A stretch of 64,000 bases of DNA, from the NCBI GenBank assembly GCA_963701245.1, contig OY969576.1:806001-870000 (forward strand), in the 5' to 3' direction. This stretch comes from CAWCCP01 sp963701245 (GTDB lineage Bacteria > Patescibacteriota > Saccharimonadia > Saccharimonadales > UBA4665). A program made the position numbers and the translations under genes. The notes beneath the pieces were generated by a model. The model was given only the letters and a program-made list of their open reading frames with translations. It did no database searches and was not told the origin of the DNA. Shown one piece after another: positions 37,492-47,398 of the stretch; position 1 is the first letter of the stretch; every line of letters begins with the position of its first letter.

Positions 37492-38424
37492 CTACTCAGG
37501 TTGGATAGAAGCTACAATTGTTTTAATGTCAGTGCTGTACAAATTTAAGTTATCCCTTGTATAGTTTGAAACACTTGAACCATTTACTAACGTTATAGTA
37601 CCTGAATATCTTTGATGATTTGAAAAGTATGAAAAGTTGTCAGCATAAGGTCCTCCGCCTGGATTTAATGCTGATTTGCATATGAAGATCGTAGCATTTA
37701 ATGCTTTGGCATAGACCGTATAATCTAACGTATTAAAGCCCTGATTATTTATCGGGCACTTCAAATTTATGGTCGTTGCAAAGTATCCGCTATTTAGAAT
37801 TCCTAATTTAAGCGGCAACCTCTTTCCAGATAATGATGGCGAAATAATTACACCATGAGGCTCTACAGTAGAGTCTTTATAAAAAAGTAAACTAGCAGTT
37901 GAATTACTTAATGAATATCGTTGAAAATCGCTTGGTGATGTAATGACGTCTTTTCCCGGCGATATGTATGCAGTAAATTGGGAGTGTAGTATTAAGTAAC
38001 CGAGCCCAAACACAATTATAATGACTAAAATTAACAGTACTTTTTTATTGAATTTAGTTAATCTAATCAATTTACGGTCGTCATTCAGTACATTTCCAGG
38101 AACACTATTCGAGGTTTGATCAGGCATAATTTTATTGGGCTCCGGTGGAATATAAGTTGTAGTCAAACTTCCCAGACCCTTAGTTGGGTCTGGGTAGATA
38201 TTACTAGAGTTCTTTTCTGATGGTTGAAGCTGATTTTCAATATGAGAAGGTACCTGGTTTTGATTATTACTAATTTCTATTTGCTGAGCTTGATTAGATT
38301 CAGCTTGCGCTGTTTTTATTTCATCAATTGATTTTGCAGAAGGCTGAAGTACCCGGTCGTGACTTATTGCTGGAGTTATTGGTTCGTGTTCGATTTCTTT
38401 TTTTTGCGAACTATTTTCATCCAT
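37492..38424 (-). CDS. Single-pass membrane protein
   Basis: This 310-residue protein has a disordered, glutamine/asparagine-rich N-terminal 120 residues, one transmembrane helix near residues 129-147 (VLLILVIIIVFGLGYLILH), then an exported domain with LYFKD-like beta segments. It is unrecognised. The topology matches the envelope proteins at 6820-8333. Confidence 0.55.
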   Translation of the reverse strand: MDENSSQKKEIEHEPITPAISHDRVLQPSAKSIDEIKTAQAESNQAQQIEISNNQNQVPSHIENQLQPSEKNSSNIYPDPTKGLGSLTTTYIPPEPNKIMPDQTSNSVPGNVLNDDRKLIRLTKFNKKVLLILVIIIVFGLGYLILHSQFTAYISPGKDVITSPSDFQRYSLSNSTASLLFYKDSTVEPHGVIISPSLSGKRLPLKLGILNSGYFATTINLKCPINNQGFNTLDYTVYAKALNATIFICKSALNPGGGPYADNFSYFSNHQRYSGTITLVNGSSVSNYTRDNLNLYSTDIKTIVASIQPE

Positions 38425-38527
38425 AATCTTCTAAGCATAATTAATGAAGTTGTAATATACAATCATGTATCAAATTATTCTGTTTGACTAACACTCAATA
38501 GCCCTTGAAATAAAAGATATGTATTAA

Positions 38528-41496
38528 CTATTCTGATAGGTTTGTGGCCGTCCATAGCTCACTTGAAGCTTTATAGTCTCCACTAATAAACGGTGCGGGG
38601 TCGACGGGCGTAACTGGAAAGTCTATTGAAAGGTCAGTATCTGGAAATCCACATGTGAAAATTGTTGCCGGAATTGTATTATCTGATACATCAACAACAT
38701 CTGGTTCAAAATAGCTTATAAAGTCACTGTACATACCCCCAAGTCCAGGATAATCATCCGGCACATATTTCCCTAGATAGTCAGCAACTGAACTAACCGA
38801 AATACCTGGTTCCCCAGAACTACCAAACCAATTTTTGTAAATTTCAATTTCATTGCCGTATGGATATAGGCATACTGAGGCTAATGCACCCAAAGTCTCA
38901 TTTTCAACGGATGTTGTATCAGAATTAAATGCCTGCTCATTGTCAGTAAATTGATCATACTCAACACTCAAAGTTCCATACGCACTTGTATCAATTGCTT
39001 CAGCAGCATCTTTAAATACAACATATTCGACAATATCGTAGTCATCAGGATCCTCAAAACGAATGGCATAATTGTAGTCGCCAGGTGCAGCAGTACTGTC
39101 AGGATTACCATTTACATCAACGCCCAAAGTATTATCTAAATAGCTTGTAAATACTATCGGGGTGGTATGATTGTCATCAGTTCCACCTGTTGCATTAAGT
39201 ACTCCATCGCTCCCAACATCAAATCCATTGCCTTTTACTTTTATTATTACATTAGGATCAATAGTTAACTCCCCGTCGACAGTTGGATTATCCGTTACAT
39301 ATATGTATGCTCCACTACTTGTATCTAATGTCCAATTAGATTCAGTTGGAATACTTCCGCCATCCACATAAATTGTCACATTTTCATTACTCCCGGAGAA
39401 TGTATTTTCAGTATCACCTGTAAGGCTAATATGCGAGAGATCAGGGTCACCATTTGCAACAATGGCATAACTGTCACTGTCGTCTGGTGTATCCAATGCG
39501 AAAGAGTTATTCTCTAGAGTCAAGGAGTCATTTTCGTACTGAGCAACTCCTCCGTCACTATCCGTAAATGAGCTATTCGTTACGGTTAGATCCGAGCCGC
39601 TATCACCCGGGCCCCAAGCACTATCAGAATAGTATTGGTCATCAACACCACCAACGCCATATTTAAAATCAGAATACTGGACGTCTGCCGTACCACCATT
39701 CATAGCAATGGCACTTTCATAGTCTCCTACGGCAGGGCTGCCACTACTGCCATAGACACTTCCTCCGGCAGTATCGTCATTAATACTCGTAAAGATTATG
39801 TGATCCTCGGAAGTGCCGGTAGCATCAAGAGTGCCGCCAGAATTAACTTTGAAACCAATATTATAAGCGCCGTTGGTTTTAATTATAGCCCCACTGTCTA
39901 TGTTGACAGTGCCGTTTACACTCACGATCGCGTTGTTAACGAGCTCTGCGTTACTGCCTAGTGTGAACGTGCCCTCATCGTCTGTATTAGCGTCGATCCG
40001 AACTACCCCACCGCTGTCTGAGTCTAGTGTCCAAGTAGACTCTGAAGGTATGGTTCCATCTGCCGATACCATTATGTTCGCATTACTCCCGGAGAATGTA
40101 TTTTCAGTATCACCTGTAAGGCTAATATGCGAGAGATCAGGGTCACCATTTGCAACAATGGCATAACTGTCACTGTCGTCTGGTGTATCCAATGCGAAAG
40201 AGTTATTCTCTAGAGTCAAGGAGTCATTTTCGTACTGAGCAACTCCTCCGTCACTATCCGTAAATGAGCTATTCGTTACGGTTAGATCCGAGCCGCTATC
40301 ACCCGGGCCCCAAGCACTATCAGAATAGTATTGGTCATCAACACCACCAACGCCATATTTAAAATCAGAATACTGGACGTCTGCCGTACCACCATTCATA
40401 GCAATGGCACTTTCATAGTCTCCTACGGCAGGGCTGCCACTACTGCCATAGACACTTCCTCCGGCAGTATCGTCATTAATACTCGTAAAGATTATGTGAT
40501 CCTCGGAAGTGCCGGTAGCATCAAGAGTGCCGCCAGAATTAACTTTGAAACCAATATTATAAGCGCCGTTGGTTTTAATTATAGCCCCACTGTCTATGTT
40601 GACAGTGCCGTTTACACTCACGATCGCGTTGTTAACGAGCTCTGCGTTACTGCCTAGTGTGAACGTGCCCTCATCGTCTGTATTAGCGTCGATCCGAACT
40701 ACCCCACCGCTGTCTGAGTCTAGTGTCCAAGTAGACTCTGAAGGTATGGTTCCATCTGCCGATACCGTCACGTTCGCTCCACTCCCCGAAAAGTGTTCTC
40801 GTTGTCGCCCGACATGACTACTCCAGAGAGGTCAGCATCACCGTCCGCTGTAATTGCGTAGCTACCCCCGTCAGAGGTGTCCAGCGCGAACGAGTTGCGC
40901 TCAAGTGTCAGCGAGTCGTCGTTGTCTTGAGCAATTCCCTGGTCACTATCGGTAAATGAGCTGTCCGTGACCGTCAAATCCGAGCCGCTGGCTAAGTTAC
41001 CATAGCCATCGCCATACTGGTAACCAACATCCTGCCAACCGTACTTGAAATTTGCATGCACAATGTCCGCCGAGCCGCCATTCATCGCCACGGCGCTCTC
41101 ATAGTCTCCGACTACAGGTGAGCCGCTGCTGCCATCGACACTTCCTCCTGCGGTGTCGTCGTTCAAACTGGTGAAGGTTATGGGATCTTCGGAAGTGCCG
41201 GTGGCGTCAAGACTCCCACCAGCCTGAACTTCAATGCCGATATTGTTGTAGCCGCCAATTTTTACGATTGCTCCTGGATCAATTGTTATGGTTACGCCAT
41301 CTTGAATGGTCAAGTCATCGACTACGTAAATACATGAAGTTGACCAGGTTTGATTCGAATAGACCGCCCCCGATTCGTCACATTCGCTAGCAGCTTTTAC
41401 TTTGCCACCACCGTGAATCACAGCCAACGATAACGCCAAAATTAAGATCACTGTAGCCGTAACTAACCGTCTACTCACACTGTTTACTCTTAACAT
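38528..41496 (-). pseudogene. Secreted repetitive beta-helix surface protein, frameshifted
   Basis: The N-terminal frame (40768-41496) opens with a signal peptide (RRLVTATVILILALSLAVIH) and right-handed beta-helix-like repeats (GGSLDATGTSEDPITFTS). It loses frame near 40790: one base appears missing in the ACTTTTCGGGG stretch, compared with the related copies. The second frame (38528-40771) carries two 232-residue copies and a diverged third, ending without a membrane anchor. Restored, it would be about 990 residues. Likely a cell-surface adhesin or host-contact protein. The shift may be phase variation, decay or a sequencing error. Confidence 0.7.
39375..40766 (-). repeat. Tandem 696-base duplication in the surface-protein gene
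   Basis: Two copies of 696 bases (39375-40070 and 40071-40766) are almost identical over their whole length, keeping the same frame on both strands. The near-identity indicates recent duplication or gene conversion. Each encodes 232 residues. Confidence 0.85.
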
Positions 41497-41659
41497 CTCC
41501 GTCTCCTTATATAGAGCTTATGCTTTAAACTTACTCTAAATATATTATTCATTCAACATGATATTTCTCACATCAGGTTCCTACTACTGATCAGTATCTA
41601 TTTGTAAATTGATGCAAAATTTAAGTATTGCCCAAAAAAGTAAATAACTATGTTCTTAA

Positions 41660-42340
41660 TTACTTAGTTTTTGGTTTTCGAAAAAAGAGTTTGAATAAGA
41701 GAAAAGCTAGAGCAATTACAATATAAGGCAATAATATACCGCTTAATGGACTGTCCTTTAAATAACCGACATGAAAAATAATAAATGGCACGAATAAGCA
41801 ACCAATAAAGGCTAACGTATCAACTAGTAACCAGATACCAAAAGTAACAAGTCTACTTCGACCTGTTCTTAAGGACGTGTAGTTAACAATGTCACCTATA
41901 CGCTTGTATCTATAGAACCCTCCCACAATTGGTATTGTACCCATCCAAAAATCACTGTTCATTTTCGCTTTTGCTACTTGTATATCGGCTTCTCTCTCAA
42001 TTTGCTCACTTAATTGTCCTGTTGGTTGCCGTAAGATTGCGAATTCGTGTTCTGTTGAAAGTGGATCAGTATAGACAAATTGGTACGAAGCCTGTTGGAC
42101 TTCTTCGATTGTGTAACCCTTCTGTTCTATCCACTCAGTCGCATTGTAGTATGACAGCCCTTCTTGTTTGCAATGCTTTAACAGAGTTACAACTTCAGCA
42201 ATCCGTATACTTTCAGGAGTTGGGGTCATGGATGATTGTGTTGCGCTTCCCTCAGGTTGGATTGCTTGCAAAGGTATAGCGCCACTTAGTTTATGATTTG
42301 CATCATCTTGTCTGCTGTCATTTGGATCAGTAGTTGACAT
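41660..42340 (-). CDS. Membrane protein with tandem hydrophobic C-terminus
   Basis: This 226-residue protein is polar for about 150 residues, then has two transmembrane helices (FGIWLLVDTLAFIGCLFVPF and PLSGILLPYIVIALAFLLF). It ends in a basic tail FFRKPKTK. It is unrecognised. Confidence 0.55.
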   Translation of the reverse strand: MSTTDPNDSRQDDANHKLSGAIPLQAIQPEGSATQSSMTPTPESIRIAEVVTLLKHCKQEGLSYYNATEWIEQKGYTIEEVQQASYQFVYTDPLSTEHEFAILRQPTGQLSEQIEREADIQVAKAKMNSDFWMGTIPIVGGFYRYKRIGDIVNYTSLRTGRSRLVTFGIWLLVDTLAFIGCLFVPFIIFHVGYLKDSPLSGILLPYIVIALAFLLFKLFFRKPKTK

Positions 42341-42430
42341 AAATATAAATTTTGTTTTTATATCTAATTTCTATAATATAGCCGTTCCTTATTAATCGCA
42401 ATGATCTAACTCAGCTCTACCACGTCGGAT

Positions 42431-42592
42431 TTATTCGATTAATGTTTTGCAAGATTTACAACAATCGAGAGATTTTTTTAATATAGAATAGGGTGTAATA
42501 TCGTTAACTTTTCTTATTCTTAACAGATTATATGATTGATTATAACCCACAAATTGATCATTTTTATCAAGTTTACAAACGCTTTCTTTCAT
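42431..42592 (-). CDS. Possible small cysteine-rich protein
   Basis: This frame of 53 residues (MKESVCKLDKNDQFVG, ending CCKSCKTLIE) starts just inside site S5. It has no ribosome site and no recognised family. It could be the tail of a larger frame cut by recombination. Weak support. Confidence 0.3.
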   Translation of the reverse strand: MKESVCKLDKNDQFVGYNQSYNLLRIRKVNDITPYSILKKSLDCCKSCKTLIE

Positions 42593-42620
42593 GTCAAAAG
42601 TGTTCGTAAATCGTCCCCTA

Positions 42621-42630
42621 TGGCCAGCCA
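42621..42630 (+). repeat. Attachment core S5
   Basis: TGGCCAGCCA. About 22 bases to its left (from GTTCGTAAATCGTCCCC) and the following ATAAGGGAC match S4, so S4, S5 and S6 form one subfamily. Confidence 0.75.
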
Positions 42631-42649
42631 TAAGGGACGCTAACAGATT

Positions 42650-42677
42650 AGACTCGATAAATTATCGGGTCTTTTTT
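42650..42677 (+). terminator. Rho-independent terminator beside S5
   Basis: AGACTCGAT pairs with ATCGGGTCT around a short loop, followed by six T. It insulates the antitoxin-toxin cassette from upstream transcription. Confidence 0.7.
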
Positions 42678-42721
42678 ATTTACCTAATCTGATACTTTGT
42701 TCGAAAGCTAGTTTTATTTTG

Positions 42722-42750
42722 TTGACTATAGCATACAAGTCCTATACAAT
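42722..42750 (+). promoter_or_regulatory. Promoter of the toxin-antitoxin cassette
   Basis: TTGACT (42722-42727) and TACAAT (42745-42750) are separated by 17 bases, the best sigma-70-like promoter in the array. A CGGAG ribosome site follows. Confidence 0.8.
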
Positions 42751-42778
42751 AATTGTATTGCTTAATCGGAGCTTTACT

Positions 42779-43066
42779 ATGTCTACACAAACCATCAACA
42801 TATCACTCCCAGAAGATCTAGTTAAAGAAATTGACAAGGCCGCGAAGGTTGAATTCGCTAGTCGAAGTGATTATATTCGTCAAGCACTTGTGAGTAAGCT
42901 AAAAACCGATAAGACCCAACATAATGATTGGGATTTGCTCGAAGCGCTATCTATTGAGATTGCAGAGAGCGCCTCTAAACGAGGGTATGAAACGTCCGCT
43001 GACTCTGTTCGGGCGGTCAAAGAAGTTCGTCGAGATAGTTTGAGTAAAATTACCAATAAGCAATAG
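42779..43066 (+). CDS. Ribbon-helix-helix antitoxin
   Basis: This 95-residue protein has an N-terminal ribbon-helix-helix (TINISLPEDLVKEIDKAAK, then SDYIRQAL, residues 4-40), the DNA-binding fold of CopG/ParD/VapB-type antitoxins. The C-terminal half would bind the toxin. An in-frame ATG exists further upstream, but this start has the CGGAG ribosome site. It lies three bases before the PIN toxin, and the pair fills the S5-S6 cassette. Confidence 0.85.
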   Translation: MSTQTINISLPEDLVKEIDKAAKVEFASRSDYIRQALVSKLKTDKTQHNDWDLLEALSIEIAESASKRGYETSADSVRAVKEVRRDSLSKITNKQ

Positions 43067-43069
43067 TCC

Positions 43070-43468
43070 ATGCTTGTTCTATATGACACAAATGTCTTAG
43101 TAACGATCCTATCACGACGCGATGCGCTCTTAACCTTTAAGAAAGATGTCCTGGAGAAGCGTATTGTTCACGTTTCATCATCCCATATATTAAATGAAGT
43201 AGAGGCTGTCCTATCCGAGAAAATGGGGCTAACTAAGCAGAAGGCAAAAACCGCCGCTCGATTGCTTGAGCGACAGTCTATAATTGCGAACCCTACTGAT
43301 ATTGAGAAAATCTGTCGGGACCCGTTTGACGATTACATATTAGCTGCCGCAAAAGAGGGTGGGGTCGACTATCTAGTAACTGAGGATAAGGACTTACTTA
43401 TACTTAAGCGTTATAAAAACATAAAGATTGTAAATATTTCTACATTCAGGAGCATTTTGGGCAAATGA
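43070..43468 (+). CDS. PIN-domain toxin ribonuclease
   Basis: This 132-residue VapC-like protein has the PIN acidic residues: YDTNVLV near residue 5, an acidic residue in NEVEAVLSEK near 43, DPFDDYILAAA near 84-94, and VTEDKDLL near 103. Members cut tRNA or rRNA when freed from antitoxin. It is the second gene of the cassette and ends 53 bases before site S6. Confidence 0.88.
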   Translation: MLVLYDTNVLVTILSRRDALLTFKKDVLEKRIVHVSSSHILNEVEAVLSEKMGLTKQKAKTAARLLERQSIIANPTDIEKICRDPFDDYILAAAKEGGVDYLVTEDKDLLILKRYKNIKIVNISTFRSILGK

Positions 43469-43521
43469 TATCTAGTGCTCTCTAGTATTCAGCGTTAAGA
43501 GCGTTCGTAAATCGTCCCCTA

Positions 43522-43531
43522 TGGCCAGCCA
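43522..43531 (+). repeat. Attachment core S6
   Basis: TGGCCAGCCA, with the same left arm as S5. S5 and S6 are the cleanest direct repeats bracketing one functional cassette. Minus-strand reading gives TWLAIGDDLRTLL, close to the recombinase 2 tail. Confidence 0.8.
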
Positions 43532-43560
43532 TGTATCCTGAATCATAATTTTTCTGTATA

Positions 43561-43595
43561 AACAGCCGATGTAGCTCTATAGCTGCGGCTGTTTT
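43561..43595 (+). terminator. Hairpin terminator after S6
   Basis: AACAGCCG (43561-43568) pairs with CGGCTGTT (43586-43593), followed by TT. Confidence 0.6.
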
Positions 43596-43599
43596 GGGT

Positions 43600-43786
43600 G
43601 TTCCAAACTTTATTTCGTCGAAAGTCGGTGCTTTGTCAAAAAATAAATCACGTAGACTGACAGGTGATCTGTGTCATTTTTTGATTCATAAACAGCGGCT
43701 GCTTTCTGAGACAAATCCAGGATATCAATGCCCCTTTCCAGGATAGCTAAGTAGATTTCCCAAACTCGTCGAGCTTCTTAGCGATC
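43600..43786 (-). pseudogene. Fossil of a serine recombinase C-terminus
   Basis: Minus-strand frames still read KKLDEFG and, after a shift, YLAILERGIDILDLSQKAAA, matching the coiled-coil segment of recombinase 2 (SKKLDDF, YLAILEKGLDILDLSQKAAA). The rest is missing. An insertion sequence begins immediately to its right. It shows that a third recombinase module once stood here. Confidence 0.8.
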
Positions 43787-43801
43787 ACCTTCTGTTTTTA
43801 C

Positions 43802-45262
43802 TGTTAACCCAAATTTAAAAACGTAGCATCCCAAAATTAAAACCGGAGTGATTTTGGTGTTGGTATCTGCTGGTAGCCAAGTACTTGGTTCTGTCTAAGG
43901 AAACGGATCTCTGTAAACTGAGTATCTGGAATAATATGCAGGCTAACAGCCGTGCCATCAGGCAGATGCCCGGGGACGCTTAAGCTAAGTCCGTCAAAAG
44001 AGATTTTGCCATAGCCGTTGACTTTACGTTCTGACCTTAAGCAAAAGATATCCTTGGTTGAGGTAACCGGTGGTCTAGCTTGAATAACATCAAGCGGCCT
44101 AAAACAGCTTCTGTCTTCCTGGATGGCTCTCTCAAATCGCTTAGCCGGTATCTCGCCAGTTGTTGAATGAACTTGCCGGTTGTTGTAGCGGTCTACCTCC
44201 TGAGACAGGATTAAACGGATACCATCAATGGTTTTAACATGATCCCTGGCTGCTCTTCTGACAATCCTGTCTTGCAGCCAGTGGTAGGGTCTTTCAATTT
44301 TACCTTTAGCTTCCGGGCTCAAGGCATAGGTTACTTTCATGCCGGCTGCTTCAACCGATTGTTTCCACTGTGGGGCTATGTCGTCAGTGCCAAGTATATG
44401 CTGGTAGTTAGCAGCACTTGGACCTTTGTCCCTGTTAACTACATATCTGAAGATAGCGTGGTTATCTGAGTAGTACTGGATACCAATACCGTAACTTAAG
44501 ACTACCGACTCCAGAGCTAGGATGTGCGCCCAAGCTGATTCACGCTCAAACATCTCGGCATAAAGCAGTTTGCGGCTATGATCGTCAATGGTTGTAATGA
44601 GTGACCATTTCTGGGGTTTGCCGTCACCACGGAAGACATACGGCGACCATTGATGGGAAGAGGCATCATGCTGAAGCAGCATGCCAACCGAATCAGTTAG
44701 AACTTCTCTGGTGTGAGCCTTACGTTTAGGCTTCTCAATGTAGTAGTTCCATCTCTTGGCATAGTTAACGACCGTTTGGGCTGATAGTTTATGTCCGGTA
44801 CTGGCTTCTACGTTATCTCGGATATATGCGTAGTTAAAGAACATTACCGGATTAGCTGAACTTTTAATGAGGCCGTGTTCGATCTCTAGTTCCTTACGAA
44901 TCTGTTTGACTACTACTGACGGTAGGCTACGGGTTGCCCGTATCCTATGGTAGGCTACACTAAACTTTTTTGGCTTGTCTCTGAATCTAGCCAGCAGCAG
45001 GTAAAACTGACTGTCTTTAATCCCCAGTGACTGCTGAACCTCAGCTTTTGTCTTTATGCCGTCCTCATACCACTTTAGTAATTGTTTTACCTCATCGTCG
45101 CTAAATGTCTTGTGAACCTGGCTCATATCCCCTCCTTATTACAAGCTAAGGATACAGATACCAACTCCAATTTTAAATTTGTCTTAACTCCACTCCGATT
45201 TTGATTTTGTGTTCTCGATAACCACCTCAAGAAGGTACTCCGATTTTAAATTTGGGCTAACA
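43802..45262 (-). mobile_element. Insertion sequence with 15-base target duplication
   Basis: Ends are TGTTAACCCAAATTTAAAA (43802) and its inverted partner ending GGGCTAACA (45262), 18 of 19 matching. The 15 bases ACCTTCTGTTTTTAC occur on both sides (43787-43801 and 45263-45277), a long target duplication showing a fairly recent insertion. Extra copies of the ATTTTAAATTTG-type motif inside the right end are likely transposase sites. Confidence 0.85.
43837..45126 (-). CDS. DDE integrase-core transposase (IS481/ISNCY-like)
   Basis: This 429-residue protein has an N-terminal helix-turn-helix, then the integrase core: LLQHDASSHQW near residue 150, TTIDDHSRKLLYAE near 178-191, YYSDNHAIFRYV near 220, and KGKIERPYHWLQ near 272 with the catalytic glutamate. 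It ends with a beta-barrel-like domain. No IstB partner is present. The exact family is uncertain. Confidence 0.88.
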   Translation of the reverse strand: MSQVHKTFSDDEVKQLLKWYEDGIKTKAEVQQSLGIKDSQFYLLLARFRDKPKKFSVAYHRIRATRSLPSVVVKQIRKELEIEHGLIKSSANPVMFFNYAYIRDNVEASTGHKLSAQTVVNYAKRWNYYIEKPKRKAHTREVLTDSVGMLLQHDASSHQWSPYVFRGDGKPQKWSLITTIDDHSRKLLYAEMFERESAWAHILALESVVLSYGIGIQYYSDNHAIFRYVVNRDKGPSAANYQHILGTDDIAPQWKQSVEAAGMKVTYALSPEAKGKIERPYHWLQDRIVRRAARDHVKTIDGIRLILSQEVDRYNNRQVHSTTGEIPAKRFERAIQEDRSCFRPLDVIQARPPVTSTKDIFCLRSERKVNGYGKISFDGLSLSVPGHLPDGTAVSLHIIPDTQFTEIRFLRQNQVLGYQQIPTPKSLRF

Positions 45263-45341
45263 ACCTTCTGTTTTTACTTGACAATCGAACCAGTGTTATC
45301 TACGATTACAATATTAATAGTTATGCTAAGGGGGAGAAACT

Positions 45342-45908
45342 ATGTTTCATAAACTAAGAAGTATGCACAACAGGGTTACGCTGTTTGTCAGTGCTCTTAT
45401 TATGGTGCTTTCAGGACCAGTGCTGTTTGGAGCCTCACATGCCTACGCGATCGACCCGAACGGCACCTATAGCACTTGTAATGTGAGCAATACCGGGGTA
45501 ACGGCTTGTCTTAATGCCTGGGGCGGTGGGCCATTCGTAAATGTCTCCACAAATGACGACACAGCAAACGATGCGTTCGCGATTATAGCTGGCAACAGCG
45601 GTAACGAGGTTTCACTAGACTTTGATATTTATGGGAGCGGCGGCTGGAGTAATACTTGTGTGGGCGATGCTTATGACATGTCCGACAACAACACAACAAG
45701 TCTCGACGTGTGTCCAGGTGTAGGAAGTCCGGGTTGGGGAACAAGTTTTACGGCTACTACTTGCACAAACAGCCTTGGAGCAGGATATATTTTCAAAAAT
45801 ACTCACTGGAATAAGTACCTGGCACCACTCGAATATTCAAATGGTGTTAGTTTCTGGCTCGACAATAGTACGCCGCAGTGTTTTGCTCAAGTAAATGCGA
45901 TCAACTAG
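45342..45908 (+). CDS. Secreted hypothetical protein
   Basis: This 188-residue protein has a signal peptide of about 36 residues (VTLFVSALIMVLSGPVLFGA, cleavage after AYA). The mature part contains about eight cysteines, likely in disulphides, and glycine/asparagine-rich repeats. A strong AAGGGGGAG ribosome site precedes the ATG. Together with the thioredoxin-like gene at 46742-47398 it could be an exported effector and its folding helper. This is speculation. Confidence 0.6.
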   Translation: MFHKLRSMHNRVTLFVSALIMVLSGPVLFGASHAYAIDPNGTYSTCNVSNTGVTACLNAWGGGPFVNVSTNDDTANDAFAIIAGNSGNEVSLDFDIYGSGGWSNTCVGDAYDMSDNNTTSLDVCPGVGSPGWGTSFTATTCTNSLGAGYIFKNTHWNKYLAPLEYSNGVSFWLDNSTPQCFAQVNAIN

Positions 45909-46741
45909 TTCTAAAAGTGTGATTTCATAGGCATGATCGCGTGGGGCACTACTCTTTAAGGGTAGTGCCCTGGCTGTTGCGGGCACGGGGCATTATTCGT
46001 GTCGTTTACGAGTCGGAAGTTAGGCCAAGCATGTCGTCAGCAATAGACTAGCATATCATACTCACGCAAAATGCCATCAAAAGTATCGATTAGTGTGTCA
46101 CTCAAGAGCTTGCCGACTGGAAGACTTACTAGATCTCGCTTGTAGCTCATTTCTTTTATGAAAGACAGGAGTTCTATCGCCATCGCTCGCGAGTTCACGA
46201 GTACGATAAGTGCGAAGCTTCACCAGCCCACAGTAGATTCTAAAATCAATCATCTACGCCGTAGCGTAAGCAACATCTGAGAGATGGCCATGGTAACCGA
46301 GGTCAGTCATGCCGGTGGTGTCCGATTCCTACTGAGCTGTTTAATAGCTAGGTTGCGCGTGTCCAATGCATCCCTCGCCAGTCCGTGGTGAGAGTTGTAT
46401 TTTTGGCTCGGCTCCAATTCGCTTACTATGTGAACCGTTCCTTAGGCTAAACTAGCCCTGTAGCACTCTATACGACACGAAGTACACCGGAATGCTGAAT
46501 AAACGTATACATAAGCTCCAAGCCGTTGACGCGTTTGGGACGATACGCTGTTTATAGCTGTTTTCTTTCATTACATAAAACGTACCATTTTTGCATTTGT
46601 AACTTCTGATGATCGTCCTGCAATACACAAAGTTTCGTTTATGCTTGCTGACGAGCTCAACAAGAACCAAAAGACAAGTGGCTATTGTTCATTACAATGC
46701 GCTATTTGAGGTGATTGCCGGATAGCTAGGGTCGGATGCCT
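45909..46741. other. Long non-coding or eroded stretch
   Basis: A hairpin GGGCACTAC/GTAGTGCCC (45944-45952 and 45962-45970) without a T-run follows the secreted protein gene. A minus-strand frame of 48 residues (46037-46183, MAIELLSFIKEM...) may be the remnant of a longer gene. Nothing else is recognisable, and the region looks like decayed cassette DNA. Confidence 0.4.
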
Positions 46742-47398
46742 CTAAGAATTGGGCTGTGGTGCCGGAGTGAATCCTTTTTGCCTGATTGCGGCATTTATAT
46801 ATGTTTCGAGATCTGTAACGCTTGCTGATGGCTGGATACGCTTTCCGTCGAGAAAGAACGTTGGTGTAGTCACTTCACTGCCCGTTTTATCAAAGGCTTT
46901 CTTGTCGGCTTCAATTAAACTTTTGACTTTCACGCTGTCATAATCAGTTGTAAACTGGGATATATTAAGTCCAAGTGCCTGGGCGTAAAAGTCGAACATC
47001 CGTTCCGGAGCAGAATTGTGAGTCCATGAATTCTGGTTGTAGTATAGGGTTTTATTCATCCTCCAGAATTCGCCTTGTAGCCCAGCAGCTTCGGCAGCCT
47101 GGGCGCCAGCGTCGGCGTCCGGGTGCAGCCGGGTTTGTGGCAAGTTACGGAATTGAAACTGTATCTGGTTGGCGTACATGGTAGTAACTTGCAGTACGGG
47201 AAAGAAATACCTATTGCAAGCAGGCGACGCGTAGTCGCCATATTCTACCAGCCTGACACCGGTTTTTGAACTCCCGTCGACATGATTGGTCGGAGAGATG
47301 TTTGTACTCGCTGGTTCAGACTTTTTATTGTTCGTAATCAAAACCGCCCCTATCACGATAGCTATGGCTATCAGAACAGCTAAGGGCTTCTTATTCAT
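46742..47398 (-). CDS. Membrane-anchored DsbA-like thioredoxin-fold protein
   Basis: This 218-residue protein has an N-terminal transmembrane anchor (LAVLIAIAIVIGAVLI), then a DsbA/DSBA-like domain (VRLVEYGDYASPACNRYF, later TGSEVTTPTFFLDGKRI with the cis-proline). The active-site pair is SPAC, not CPxC, so only the second cysteine remains. It may act as an isomerase-like or non-redox chaperone. A GAGGAG ribosome site precedes the start. Confidence 0.75.
   Translation of the reverse strand: MNKKPLAVLIAIAIVIGAVLITNNKKSEPASTNISPTNHVDGSSKTGVRLVEYGDYASPACNRYFFPVLQVTTMYANQIQFQFRNLPQTRLHPDADAGAQAAEAAGLQGEFWRMNKTLYYNQNSWTHNSAPERMFDFYAQALGLNISQFTTDYDSVKVKSLIEADKKAFDKTGSEVTTPTFFLDGKRIQPSASVTDLETYINAAIRQKGFTPAPQPNS

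Noticed and set aside
39635..40657. Plus-strand repeated frames opposite the surface protein
   Set aside because: They are antisense copies of the 696-base duplication, repeated only because the gene is.
46452..46670. Minus-strand frame of 72 codons in the eroded stretch
   Set aside because: It has no ribosome site, no promoter and no recognisable features, and looks like a chance frame in decayed DNA.
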